A stretch of DNA of 6,632 nucleotides from an uncultured Caryophanales bacterium (GCA_947065955.1 CAMSXY010000072.1:1-6632); one strand, 5' to 3'. Counted from the first letter of the stretch, positions 1 through 5,646 are shown. Numbers and translations: made by a program. Notes: generated by a model from the letters alone, not told the origin.

Positions 1-45
1 GATAGACTTGGGTGACTGGAGTTCAGACGTGTGCTCTTCCGATCT
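1..45 (+). other. Illumina P7-side adapter and i7 index (technical, not genomic)
   Basis: Bases 12-45 match the TruSeq read-2 adapter (starts GTGACTGGAGTTCAGACGTG, ends GCTCTTCCGATCT). Bases 4-11 (AGACTTGG) sit in the i7 index slot; their reverse complement is CCAAGTCT. Bases 1-3 (GAT) fit the end of the P7 primer site. The match is full length and without mismatch to the adapter as I remember it. Genomic sequence starts at base 46, so any gene reaching this end is cut artificially. Confidence 0.97.
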
Positions 46-46
46 G

Positions 47-88
47 ATTCTAGGAGAATTTATAAAGGAGTTTTTATTAAAAAAGTAA
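47..88 (+). CDS. Possible 3' tail of a truncated upstream gene
   Basis: Directly after the adapter, the frame starting at 47 reads ILGEFIKEFLLKK and stops at TAA (86-88). The short stretch is amphipathic and ends in lysines, as many protein C-termini do, and the first real gene downstream is on the same strand. A second frame (46-93) also stays open to a TAA and reads DSRRIYKGVFIKKVI, so the choice is not certain. Thirteen codons are too few to name a family. This may equally be non-coding. Confidence 0.22.
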   Translation: MLGEFIKEFLLKK

Positions 89-299
89 TATAAAAAGTTG
101 TGTTGTACTTTCCATGTTTTTGCTTTTTTTTATAAAATAGGAAATTTTGCTTTTTAATTATAGTCTATTCTATTTTTGTGTGTAGGTAGAAAAAATTGTA
201 TTCCTCTAAAAAAGGGGTAAATTCGGGTAGAGTATTTTTTCAAAAATTTTTTCTTTTTTGGAAGAAGAGATATTCTTTTAGCAAAGTAATGTATTTGAA
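89..299. other. Intergenic stretch with no supported gene
   Basis: This is very AT-rich sequence with long A and T runs. I see no open frame with a ribosome site, no tRNA and no rRNA. A minus-strand open frame covers 154-339, but it is almost all Lys, Phe, Ile and Tyr and has no Shine-Dalgarno sequence before its ATG. A weak inverted pair, CTCTA (204-208) and TAGAG (228-232), is followed by a T run (235-240); it could be a remnant terminator, but the stem is short and the loop long. Confidence 0.5.
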
Positions 300-333
300 A
301 AAAACTATAGGAAAAAATTTTTCTATAGTTTTT
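300..333. terminator. Bidirectional terminator-like hairpin
   Basis: The left arm AAAACTATAGGAAAA (301-315) pairs with the right arm TTTTTCTATAGTTTT (318-332) with one G-U pair. The stem core is CTATAG/CTATAG, and it has an A run on one side and a T run on the other, so it could act on either strand. It separates the left-end sequence from the promoter region of the secreted-protein gene. GC content of the stem is low, so strength is uncertain. Confidence 0.5.
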
Positions 334-357
334 AATCATTAACTTAAAAGAAACATG

Positions 358-387
358 TTATAATATCGTTATATAACGATATTATAA
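358..387. promoter_or_regulatory. Perfect 30-bp palindrome overlapping a -10 box; likely operator
   Basis: The 15-base arm TTATAATATCGTTAT (358-372) is followed at once by its exact reverse complement (373-387), with no loop and no mismatch. The left arm contains TATAAT (359-364) preceded by TG (356-357), giving an extended -10 TGTTATAAT; the right arm contains the mirrored TATAAT. No T run follows on either strand, so it is not a normal terminator. A dyad on a promoter is typical of the binding site of a dimeric repressor (inference). No regulator gene is in the window, and the -35 region upstream is weak. Confidence 0.6.
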
Positions 388-487
388 TGGAAAAGATATA
401 CATGATTTCTTTTGTAAAGGTGTTTATAAATTATAGATATTTATTTGAGAATATTTTATAAAAAAACTGTCAAAAATTGAGAATTGA

Positions 488-496
488 TGTTATAAT
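488..496 (+). promoter_or_regulatory. Extended -10 promoter of the secreted-protein gene
   Basis: TGTTATAAT has a perfect TATAAT (491-496) with the TGn extension, which lessens the need for a -35 box. The sequence 17 bp upstream (TGTCAA, 468-473) is a poor -35. The predicted start of transcription is near 502-504, at the edge of the 17-bp inverted-repeat copy, about 17-20 bases before the ribosome site. The same nine bases recur at 356-364 and 4764-4772. Confidence 0.65.
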
Positions 497-501
497 ATAG
501 T

Positions 502-518
502 TACAAACTGCATTTATT
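502..518 (+). repeat. Left copy of a 17-bp inverted repeat around the secreted-protein gene
   Basis: TACAAACTGCATTTATT is the exact reverse complement of 1053-1069. It lies between the -10 box (491-496) and the ribosome site (521-525), in the predicted 5' leader. Its core is an imperfect dyad centred on TG|CA. It could be a shared operator, an inversion site, a cassette edge or an RNA-pairing element; the sequence does not decide between them. Confidence 0.75.
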
Positions 519-530
519 ATGGAGGAAAAT

Positions 531-989
531 ATGAAACTAATAAAAGGTTTAGTAGTAGTTTTTGCAGTAACTTTACTACTTAGTTGTGCTGGTGTTAATG
601 CCGCAAACTATTTAGTAATGAATGAGGTTCCCTTGCCATTACAACAAAGTTTGGCTGCAAAGGTAGCTGATAAGGACCAATCTTCGCTACAATATATATA
701 TGAAAAGGATTCAAAAGATAAAAATCATATATCTTATAGACCAATGCAAGCATCCTTAATGAGTCAGACGATTACTGGTAGTGATTGCCAAACAAATTTT
801 GAGACAGTACCTCACCAAAAATGGTATACTTTAGGTACTCAATACGTAACGACAACGGGTTGTGGTTCTTTTGCTAAAAACGGCAAAGGTTTTCTATTAA
901 TGAGAACTCAAAAGGTTTATAGTGATACAACTTTCTTTTGGGGACAATGGATTACCACGGAAAAAACGTATAATGAACTCGTAAAATAA
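531..989 (+). CDS. Secreted two-cysteine protein of unknown family
   Basis: 152 residues. The start is ATG 531, because GGAGG (521-525) sits 5 bases before it; the in-frame ATG at 519 overlaps that ribosome site and is unlikely. Residues 2-5 (KLIK) and the hydrophobic 6-18 form a signal peptide. Two cleavage options are visible: a signal peptidase I site after A24 (V22-N23-A24), or a weak lipobox L16-L17-S18-C19. The mature part is polar and rich in Thr, Ser, Gln and Lys, with cysteines C86 and C111 that could form a disulfide, and Trp/Phe-rich segments (W98, F135-F136-W137, W140). No transmembrane helix follows the signal. I do not recognise a family. Its place before a three-permease ABC transporter with an immunity-type ATPase makes a secreted peptide or protein effector possible, but lactococcin-972-like identity could not be supported. 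No clear terminator follows, so read-through into the transporter genes is possible. Gene real: confident; function unknown. Confidence 0.82.
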   Translation: MKLIKGLVVVFAVTLLLSCAGVNAANYLVMNEVPLPLQQSLAAKVADKDQSSLQYIYEKDSKDKNHISYRPMQASLMSQTITGSDCQTNFETVPHQKWYTLGTQYVTTTGCGSFAKNGKGFLLMRTQKVYSDTTFFWGQWITTEKTYNELVK

Positions 990-1025
990 AATTGATTCAA
1001 TAAAAATAGTAGTATAGGCTGTATG

Positions 1026-1055
1026 TTGTAAAAAATAAAAAAATAAGAATACAAT
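1026..1055 (+). promoter_or_regulatory. Possible own promoter of the ABC transporter operon
   Basis: TTGTAA (1026-1031, four of six to TTGACA) and TACAAT (1050-1055, five of six to TATAAT) are separated by 18 bp. Transcription would start near 1062, inside the right copy of the 17-bp repeat, which mirrors the arrangement at the first promoter. The sequence is AT-rich, so a chance match is possible. Confidence 0.35.
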
Positions 1056-1069
1056 AAATGCAGTTTGTA
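1053..1069 (-). repeat. Right copy of the 17-bp inverted repeat
   Basis: AATAAATGCAGTTTGTA is the exact reverse complement of 502-518. It lies 64 bases after the stop of the secreted-protein gene and 15 bases before the ribosome site (1084-1088) of the first permease gene. The bases just after it (TTTATTATGAA, 1070-1080) also resemble, in direct orientation, those at 513-523 (TTTATTATGGA), so the two boundaries share both inverted and direct similarity. Confidence 0.75.
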
Positions 1070-1097
1070 TTTATTATGAAAATAGGAGTCAATTGAA

Positions 1098-2042
1098 ATG
1101 AAACAATTTTTGAGAAAATATGGAATCATGATTTTAACGTGTGTGATTTTAGTAGGAGTCTTTACTTACTCTGCACTAAAATATCAAGCAAAATTTAATG
1201 CATTAGTTAAAGAAGTAGAAACGATTATGGAAGGAATCGAAAATGGGACACTTGTTGTAGAAATTGCAGGAGTTGATTATGATCCCAAGATTCCTGTTAT
1301 GACGGATGGAATATCTGTATATTTTGAAATTATTAATGGTCCTTGGAGGGCATTTATAATGTTTCTTCCTTTAGCGGTATTATTACCAAGTTGTTATTAT
1401 TTGCATAAGAAGCTACATTCAGGAATGATTCGAGCAGAACTTACTAGGAAGAGTTATAAACAATTTTTGAAAGAACATTTAAAGATTACGTATAAAAGTG
1501 TTCTTGTTTTTCCTATATTTATTTTTTTAAGTTTTTTTATCTGTTTTTTGATTACAGGAAGGATGGATATTTGGAATAATGATCATTACGATTATGTAAA
1601 TATATATCAGGGAGATCCTTTAAATATAGAATATATACGTATGTTACCGATGTTTTTAATTTTATATGTTATTAATGTAACCTTATTAGCAGGTTGCTAT
1701 ATTAATATATTTTTAATGTTTCTTCGAAAAAAAATGCCTTATTTAGTAAGTTGTATAGGAGCCTTTTTAACGGTTTTAGGAATGAATTTATTTTTGGAAA
1801 TTATTATTGGGGCAGGAATAGACTTTTTTTTCTATACACTTTATGATAAGAAAATTATCCCGGACTTAATTTATTTACATATGAATGCTAATTTTAATAC
1901 GTATATATTTTGGTCGCCTGGGGATTGGTCTAATAGTTATGTTCAGTTTCTAATAGCTTTAACCTTATTTTTAGGGAGTGGTTATATGGTTTATCGTTCT
2001 TATAAAAGTAAAGAAAGGTTGCTTGTGAATTATGAATTATAG
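1098..2042 (+). CDS. ABC-2-like permease subunit A (six-helix membrane protein)
   Basis: 314 residues, starting at ATG 1098 with AGGAG at 1084-1088. Predicted membrane helices are at about 9-27, 84-102, 133-153, 183-208, 214-240 and 282-299. A hydrophilic domain of roughly 55 residues follows helix 1 (28-83), as in ABC-2 type permeases where helices 1 and 2 are split by an outside loop. The cytoplasmic loop between helices 2 and 3 (about 103-132) is basic and contains RAELTRKSYKQFLKEHL, the place where such permeases contact the ATPase. The substrate is unknown. It overlaps the next gene by 11 bases and is the first of three related permeases followed by one ATPase. Family assignment rests on topology, the loop and context rather than on a recognised signature. 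Confidence 0.78.
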   Translation: MKQFLRKYGIMILTCVILVGVFTYSALKYQAKFNALVKEVETIMEGIENGTLVVEIAGVDYDPKIPVMTDGISVYFEIINGPWRAFIMFLPLAVLLPSCYYLHKKLHSGMIRAELTRKSYKQFLKEHLKITYKSVLVFPIFIFLSFFICFLITGRMDIWNNDHYDYVNIYQGDPLNIEYIRMLPMFLILYVINVTLLAGCYINIFLMFLRKKMPYLVSCIGAFLTVLGMNLFLEIIIGAGIDFFFYTLYDKKIIPDLIYLHMNANFNTYIFWSPGDWSNSYVQFLIALTLFLGSGYMVYRSYKSKERLLVNYEL

Positions 2043-2793
2043 ATATTTAAAAGACAATTTACATTACTTTTTATCCACTCCTCTTTTTAAAGTTTTATAT
2101 GTTATTGCTATAATTATTCCGCTTTCTGTTATGTATGGAAATAAGATGTCTATGCCAGATTTAACGTATATTGGGTTATTTTGTTCTCTTATTGAAAATC
2201 CAAGTTTTGTTTTATATTCCCTCTTTTTTATTCCTTTAGTTGCTAGTACTAGTATTTATCTTCGATTTGAAAAAAATCGATTTCATATTCTTCGTTTAAA
2301 AAATAAAAAAAATTATTTAAAAACTTTACTAGGACAAGTTTTATCAGTGAATTCCTTTTTATTTCTTGTTTTAGTGATGACTACAATGATAGAATTAAAT
2401 CTATTTGGAACGGATTTTTCTATTTCAAATTACTCGGATTATAATGTTTCTAATCTCTTTTATTTGATTTATTCTTTATTTCGTTTACATTTTATTTCTC
2501 AACTTTTTATTATTTTATCGATTTGCTTTTTTAAAATTTTAAATCCAACGGTAACGATTGTTATGAATATCGTAACGTATCTTTTGGTCTATATGCAAGG
2601 AAATTTTATAACATTTGAAAGTATCTTAAAGAAATCTATGTCTTTTTGGGTTGGAAAATACATTATGACAGATACCTATGATTCTTTTTTACAAGAATTT
2701 CAGTTTACGATTCTTTTTCTTGTTTTATTTCTTTTTGGAACGATTGTAATTGTTTGCTTAACGCCTAAATGTATAAAAGAGGTGGGACAGTAG
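2032..2793 (+). CDS. ABC-2-like permease subunit B
   Basis: 253 residues, starting at ATG 2032 inside the end of the previous gene (11-nt overlap). The only upstream ribosome-like sequence, AAAGG at 2014-2018, is 13 bases away, so translation is probably coupled to the previous gene. Helices are predicted at about 18-36, 57-78, 104-122, 143-167, 171-190 and 224-243. The loop after helix 2 holds LRLKNKK (87-93), matching LRLPMKK in the next subunit, and is a likely ATPase contact. The outside loop at about 123-142 is Asn/Ser/Asp/Tyr-rich. Function is inferred from the operon: membrane part of a transporter of unknown substrate. Confidence 0.78.
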   Translation: MNYRYLKDNLHYFLSTPLFKVLYVIAIIIPLSVMYGNKMSMPDLTYIGLFCSLIENPSFVLYSLFFIPLVASTSIYLRFEKNRFHILRLKNKKNYLKTLLGQVLSVNSFLFLVLVMTTMIELNLFGTDFSISNYSDYNVSNLFYLIYSLFRLHFISQLFIILSICFFKILNPTVTIVMNIVTYLLVYMQGNFITFESILKKSMSFWVGKYIMTDTYDSFLQEFQFTILFLVLFLFGTIVIVCLTPKCIKEVGQ

Positions 2794-3477
2794 ATGAGAT
2801 ATGTATTAAAAAAGGATTTTGCTCAATTTTTTAAAAAAAATAGTAAATTAGTGGCTGGAATTTTTGTAGTTCTTCTTTTTTATAGTATTTATGCGAAGTA
2901 TAATTATGATAGTACAAAACAGGTTTTTGTTGCTATTTTGGGACTTTATATGGATAAAAATAGTTTTTCGGCGGATATGGTTGTCTTTTTCTTTCATATT
3001 GTAGTTTTTATTTATATTGTACTGTATTTGTTTTTTTCTATGTTTCGGGGAAATATTGAAAACTTATTTTTAAGATTACCTATGAAAAAATGGTTTTTTT
3101 ATAAACAAATTTCTATTTTTTTAGTTACTATTTTGTTGAAAAGTAGTTTTTATATCATTTTCTCTATTATAAGTGGCTATTTTGATTTTTTTCACGTTTT
3201 ATCTTATTTTTGTATTGATGTTATTTTTGTGATTACAATACAAGAGTTGTTGATGTTTCTTTTGTTTCTTTTTTATAAAAATAAGGTGTTTTTTCTTTTG
3301 AGCAGTCTTTTTCTGATAGGTATTTTTTTAATTTTTCATTTTCCGTTGATGGTTTTAAAGATCCAAAAACAGTATTTCTTTGTTGCGGTGTATGCGGTTT
3401 TTGCTTTTCTTTTCTTTTTTATAAATGGTGTTTTTGCCAAAAAAAGTTCTATGCATTTGTTTGAAGGGAGTCGGTAA
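2794..3477 (+). CDS. ABC-2-like permease subunit C
   Basis: 227 residues. The ATG follows the stop of the previous gene with no gap; AGAGGTGGG (2778-2786) is the ribosome site, inside the end of the previous gene. Helices are predicted at about 18-36, 62-84, 105-128, 132-160, 165-187 and 192-212, very rich in Phe, Ile, Leu and Val. LRLPMKK (93-99) after helix 2 corresponds to the same element in subunit B. It is the third permease-like gene in the row; BcrABC- and LanFEG-type systems have two or fewer, so either a three-part membrane complex or alternate pairs must form. Confidence 0.78.
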   Translation: MRYVLKKDFAQFFKKNSKLVAGIFVVLLFYSIYAKYNYDSTKQVFVAILGLYMDKNSFSADMVVFFFHIVVFIYIVLYLFFSMFRGNIENLFLRLPMKKWFFYKQISIFLVTILLKSSFYIIFSIISGYFDFFHVLSYFCIDVIFVITIQELLMFLLFLFYKNKVFFLLSSLFLIGIFLIFHFPLMVLKIQKQYFFVAVYAVFAFLFFFINGVFAKKSSMHLFEGSR

Positions 3478-3479
3478 CT

Positions 3480-4124
3480 ATGAAAATAGAAGTTAAAAAT
3501 GTATCAAAGGAATTTAAAAAAGTGGTTGTATTACATGATGTAAATGTTACTTTTGAAGAAGGAAAGATATATGGTTTAGTAGGAAGAAATGGAAGCGGAA
3601 AAAGTGTTTTTTTGAAAATGCTTTGTGGATTTTATACACCAACTAGTGGAGAAATTTTATACGATGGAATAAATTTTATAAAGGAAAAAACCTTTCCTTC
3701 CGATACACGTGCTTTAATTGAAAAACCTGATTTTATTTCAGATTTAACAGGGTATGAGAACTTAGAATTGTTAGCCCAAATTCAAGGAAAAATTGGAAAA
3801 GAAGAGATTGTTGAGGTATTAAAAAAACTTCATCTTGAAAAAGATATGGATAAAAAATTTTCGAAATATTCATTAGGAATGAAACAAAAACTTGGAATTG
3901 CTCAAGTTCTTATGGAAGATCCAAAGGTTATGATTTTAGATGAACCATTTAATGGAATTGAGGATGAGACTGTAGAAGAATTAAGAGATTGGTTATTGGA
4001 AGAAAAAAAACGTGGAAAAATTATTGTTTTAGCAACCCATATCAAGGATGATATTGCAAAGATTGTCGATGAACTCTATAAATTTAATGGAGAAACGATG
4101 ACCAAAGTTTCTTTAGAAAAGTAA
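3480..4124 (+). CDS. ABC transporter ATP-binding protein, bacitracin/lantibiotic-immunity-like
   Basis: 214 residues, ATG 3480, 2 bases after the previous stop, with AAGGGAG (3465-3470) before it. All nucleotide-binding motifs are present: Walker A GRNGSGKS (35-42), signature SLGMKQ (131-136), Walker B VMILDEP (150-156, catalytic E155) and the switch histidine H187 in ATH. The Q-loop position carries Glu (E81 in LIEKPDF), followed by DLTGYENL. This Glu variant, the E-loop, is known from LanF proteins of lantibiotic self-immunity and from BcrA-like ATPases. It should power the three membrane proteins encoded just upstream, acting at the inner face of the membrane. Export of or protection from a peptide is the likeliest role, but the substrate cannot be read from sequence. 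Having the ATPase last in the operon is less common than first. Confidence 0.95.
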   Translation: MKIEVKNVSKEFKKVVVLHDVNVTFEEGKIYGLVGRNGSGKSVFLKMLCGFYTPTSGEILYDGINFIKEKTFPSDTRALIEKPDFISDLTGYENLELLAQIQGKIGKEEIVEVLKKLHLEKDMDKKFSKYSLGMKQKLGIAQVLMEDPKVMILDEPFNGIEDETVEELRDWLLEEKKRGKIIVLATHIKDDIAKIVDELYKFNGETMTKVSLEK

Positions 4125-4137
4125 AAAAGATGCTTTT

Positions 4138-4168
4138 AAAAACCTCCACTTATTGTAGAGGTTTTTTG
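4138..4168. terminator. Bidirectional terminator between convergent transcripts
   Basis: AAAAACCTCCAC (4138-4149) pairs with GTAGAGGTTTTT (4155-4166) around the loop TTATT, with one C-A mismatch. An A run on the left and a T run on the right let it work on both strands. It lies 13 bases after the ATPase stop, and the minus-strand coat gene stop codon (4171-4169) sits right at its other edge, so it ends both operons. Confidence 0.88.
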
Positions 4169-4486
4169 TTATTCTAATTCCAATTCATTCATTTTATTTT
4201 TTAACTCATTGCACGTTTCTTCAATTTTTGTAAGGTTTTCTTTTTCTAAGGTATACCAGCCTCTTTCAAAACTCATTTCAAAAAGCTCTCTTTGGGCTTT
4301 TTTTACATCGTCAAACATATATTCAATTTCTGTAAAAAGTTTTTCGTTGCTTGCTTCATTTAAAGCAATGCTTAAATTGTTGCTCATATTTTTTTCCATT
4401 TCTAAAACATTGTTTAAATAATCGCAATCGTTCATCTCTGTACTACAAGGTATTTCCTTTTTTGGATTTTTTACTTTTTCGTTCAT
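4169..4486 (-). CDS. Spore coat protein, Coat F family (CotF-like)
   Basis: 105 residues. The Coat F pattern covers about residues 17-82: MNDCDYLNNVLEMEK at the start of the first helix, ALNEASNE (41-48), then KKAQRELFEMSFERGWY (62-78), ending in the hallmark GWY. Members are small helical proteins of the outer layers of the endospore in Bacilli and Clostridia. The ribosome site GGAGG (4495-4491) overlaps the stop of the upstream coat gene, so the two are translated from one message. The N-terminal 16 residues are charged and variable; a shorter start at M18 exists but lacks a ribosome site. Expression is expected in the mother cell during sporulation (inference from family). Confidence 0.87.
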   Translation of the reverse strand: MNEKVKNPKKEIPCSTEMNDCDYLNNVLEMEKNMSNNLSIALNEASNEKLFTEIEYMFDDVKKAQRELFEMSFERGWYTLEKENLTKIEETCNELKNKMNELELE

Positions 4487-4495
4487 AGTTCCTCC

Positions 4496-4693
4496 TTAAC
4501 TTAGAATTTCAATAATTTTATTACAGATTTGTGCATGCATTTTCGCAAGTTGTTTCATTTTTTCTTTCAAGGCTTCCTCTTCCATTTCTACTTTAAAATG
4601 ACTACAAGTTTTGCTGGCTGTGAAGTTCCAAGAAAAAATATCTTTTAAATAGGCAATATCTTTTGTTGAAATCATAACAGGTACTTTTTTCAT
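4496..4693 (-). CDS. Small spore-coat-associated protein paired with CotF-like gene
   Basis: 65 residues, with a very strong ribosome site AAGGAGG (4706-4700) 7 bases before ATG 4693. It has the form VPVMISTKD, then YLKDIFSWNFTASK, then a charged helical tail with KMHAQICNKIIEIL. From memory, short proteins of this type (PVMISTKDLxY...WNF) often sit directly before CotF-like genes in spore formers and are annotated as hypothetical or coat proteins. It is first in the two-gene operon, 9 bases before the next start. It has no signal peptide or membrane segment. The exact role in the coat is unknown. Confidence 0.72.
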   Translation of the reverse strand: MKKVPVMISTKDIAYLKDIFSWNFTASKTCSHFKVEMEEEALKEKMKQLAKMHAQICNKIIEILS

Positions 4694-4707
4694 ATAAATC
4701 CTCCTTA

Positions 4708-4760
4708 CACTGTTATAGTGGTGAAAAAAAGAAATTTTTATACATTGTATTTTTATTTTT
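4708..4760 (-). promoter_or_regulatory. Divergent intergenic region, probable sporulation promoter of coat operon
   Basis: On the minus strand, ATACAAT (4750-4744) resembles the -10 of mother-cell sigma E promoters (CATACAAT), with an AT-rich TTATAA upstream near 4772-4767 at about the right distance. A small dyad, CACT (4708-4711) and AGTG (4717-4720), lies just before the coat ribosome site and contains TATAAC (4717-4712), a second -10 candidate. The region is only about 100 bp and shares bases with the plus-strand promoter, so the sigma assignment is tentative. Confidence 0.3.
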
Positions 4761-4772
4761 TTGTGTTATAAT
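4745..4772 (+). promoter_or_regulatory. Extended -10 promoter of the lipoprotein gene
   Basis: TTGTAT (4745-4750) is followed after 16 bp by TATAAT (4767-4772), with TG at 4764-4765, giving TGTTATAAT. Transcription would begin near 4779. The upstream ATG at 4771 overlaps the -10 box, which rules it out as the start of the gene. Confidence 0.72.
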
Positions 4773-4800
4773 GGTTATAGAAACTAGAAAGGAAGAGAAT

Positions 4801-5646
4801 ATGAAGTATAAAAATAAATGGTTAGGTATTTTATGTATAAGTATGATTTTATTTTTAGGAGGATGTGGAGAAAAGAGTATCCAATTGGATCTTTCTAAAA
4901 TGGGATCTGAACTTCCAGAAATGCGTATGAATCAATTTGATATTTCGGATGTTGTTTTAAATGTAGAGTTTACAGGAGAACCTACTTTTGGAGATATGGA
5001 AGATATTTATGAAGAGGCTTTTTCGGAAAAATTATCTATTAATAAAGATTATGTAGAGCGTTATTTAGTTCGTAAATCAGTAACGAATGAAGATATTTAC
5101 ATGATTTTTAAACCAACAGAAGGAAATAAAGATGCTTTAAAAGCCCAAGTAGATGCTTATTTTAAAGCACAAGAAAGTGCTAGTAAAGATGCCGTTAAAA
5201 CAAAATATGAAAATAGAAAAACAGATGAATACGAAGGATATCTTATTTATATTGTATCTGATCATAATGAGGATGTTTTAAACCGTATTAAAGGAAGTAA
5301 ACAGTATGTTTTTGGTGATTTAACCGATGTTAAAGAAGAAATGCTAACGCAAAACTTTGACCTTAGTAAAGATCTTTTAGAAGAATATCAGATTAAACTT
5401 CCTATTATGAATGTACATGCTAATAGTTATTACATTTTAAAACCTAAAAAAGGAAATATGGATACAGTTAAAACAAAGATGAATGCATATTTTAAGAAAT
5501 TAGAAGAACAATGGAGTACTTATCTTCCAGCACAATATGAGCTTGTTCAAAATCGTATGGAAAAAGAATATGGTGGATATTTAATCTATATTATTAGTAA
5601 TGATAATAATGCGGTATTTGAAAAAATAAAGGGCTATGAAAAATAG
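4801..5646 (+). CDS. Lipoprotein with two tandem DUF4358-like units
   Basis: 281 residues, start ATG 4801 with AAAGGAAG (4788-4795) before it; the in-frame ATG at 4771 lies inside the promoter. A signal peptide (basic KYKNK, hydrophobic 8-18) ends in the lipobox L19-G20-G21-C22, so C22 is expected to be lipidated and the protein held on the outer face of the membrane. The rest is two similar units, about 78-168 and 186-278. They share KD..E.Y near their starts, then Y..(F/L)KP..GN (100-109 and 210-219), a charged helix with AYFK (119-122 and 229-232), then GYLIYI(V/I)S (146-153 and 259-266), and finish with (R/K)IKG (162-165 and 275-278). This layout resembles DUF4358, a Bacillota lipoprotein domain of unknown function. 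It has its own promoter and terminator, so it is a single-gene unit. Confidence 0.85.
   Translation: MKYKNKWLGILCISMILFLGGCGEKSIQLDLSKMGSELPEMRMNQFDISDVVLNVEFTGEPTFGDMEDIYEEAFSEKLSINKDYVERYLVRKSVTNEDIYMIFKPTEGNKDALKAQVDAYFKAQESASKDAVKTKYENRKTDEYEGYLIYIVSDHNEDVLNRIKGSKQYVFGDLTDVKEEMLTQNFDLSKDLLEEYQIKLPIMNVHANSYYILKPKKGNMDTVKTKMNAYFKKLEEQWSTYLPAQYELVQNRMEKEYGGYLIYIISNDNNAVFEKIKGYEK

Noticed and set aside
154..339. A 61-codon minus-strand open frame
   Set aside because: It is dominated by Lys, Phe, Ile and Tyr from A/T runs, has no ribosome site before its ATG, crosses the terminator-like hairpin and shows no recognisable domain.
387..461. A 24-codon plus-strand open frame after the palindrome
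   Set aside because: Its ATG overlaps the palindrome and there is no good Shine-Dalgarno sequence; kept only as a possible gene remnant.
519..530. ATG 519 as the start of the secreted protein
   Set aside because: It overlaps the GGAGG ribosome site that serves ATG 531 and would put acidic residues before the signal peptide.
531..989. Lactococcin-972-like bacteriocin assignment
   Set aside because: Signal peptide and a nearby ABC operon fit loosely, but I could not see the conserved residues of that family and the membrane partner does not match its typical single large immunity protein.
4771..4800. ATG 4771 as the start of the lipoprotein
   Set aside because: It lies within the TATAAT box; ATG 4801 has a ribosome site and begins a normal lipoprotein signal peptide.
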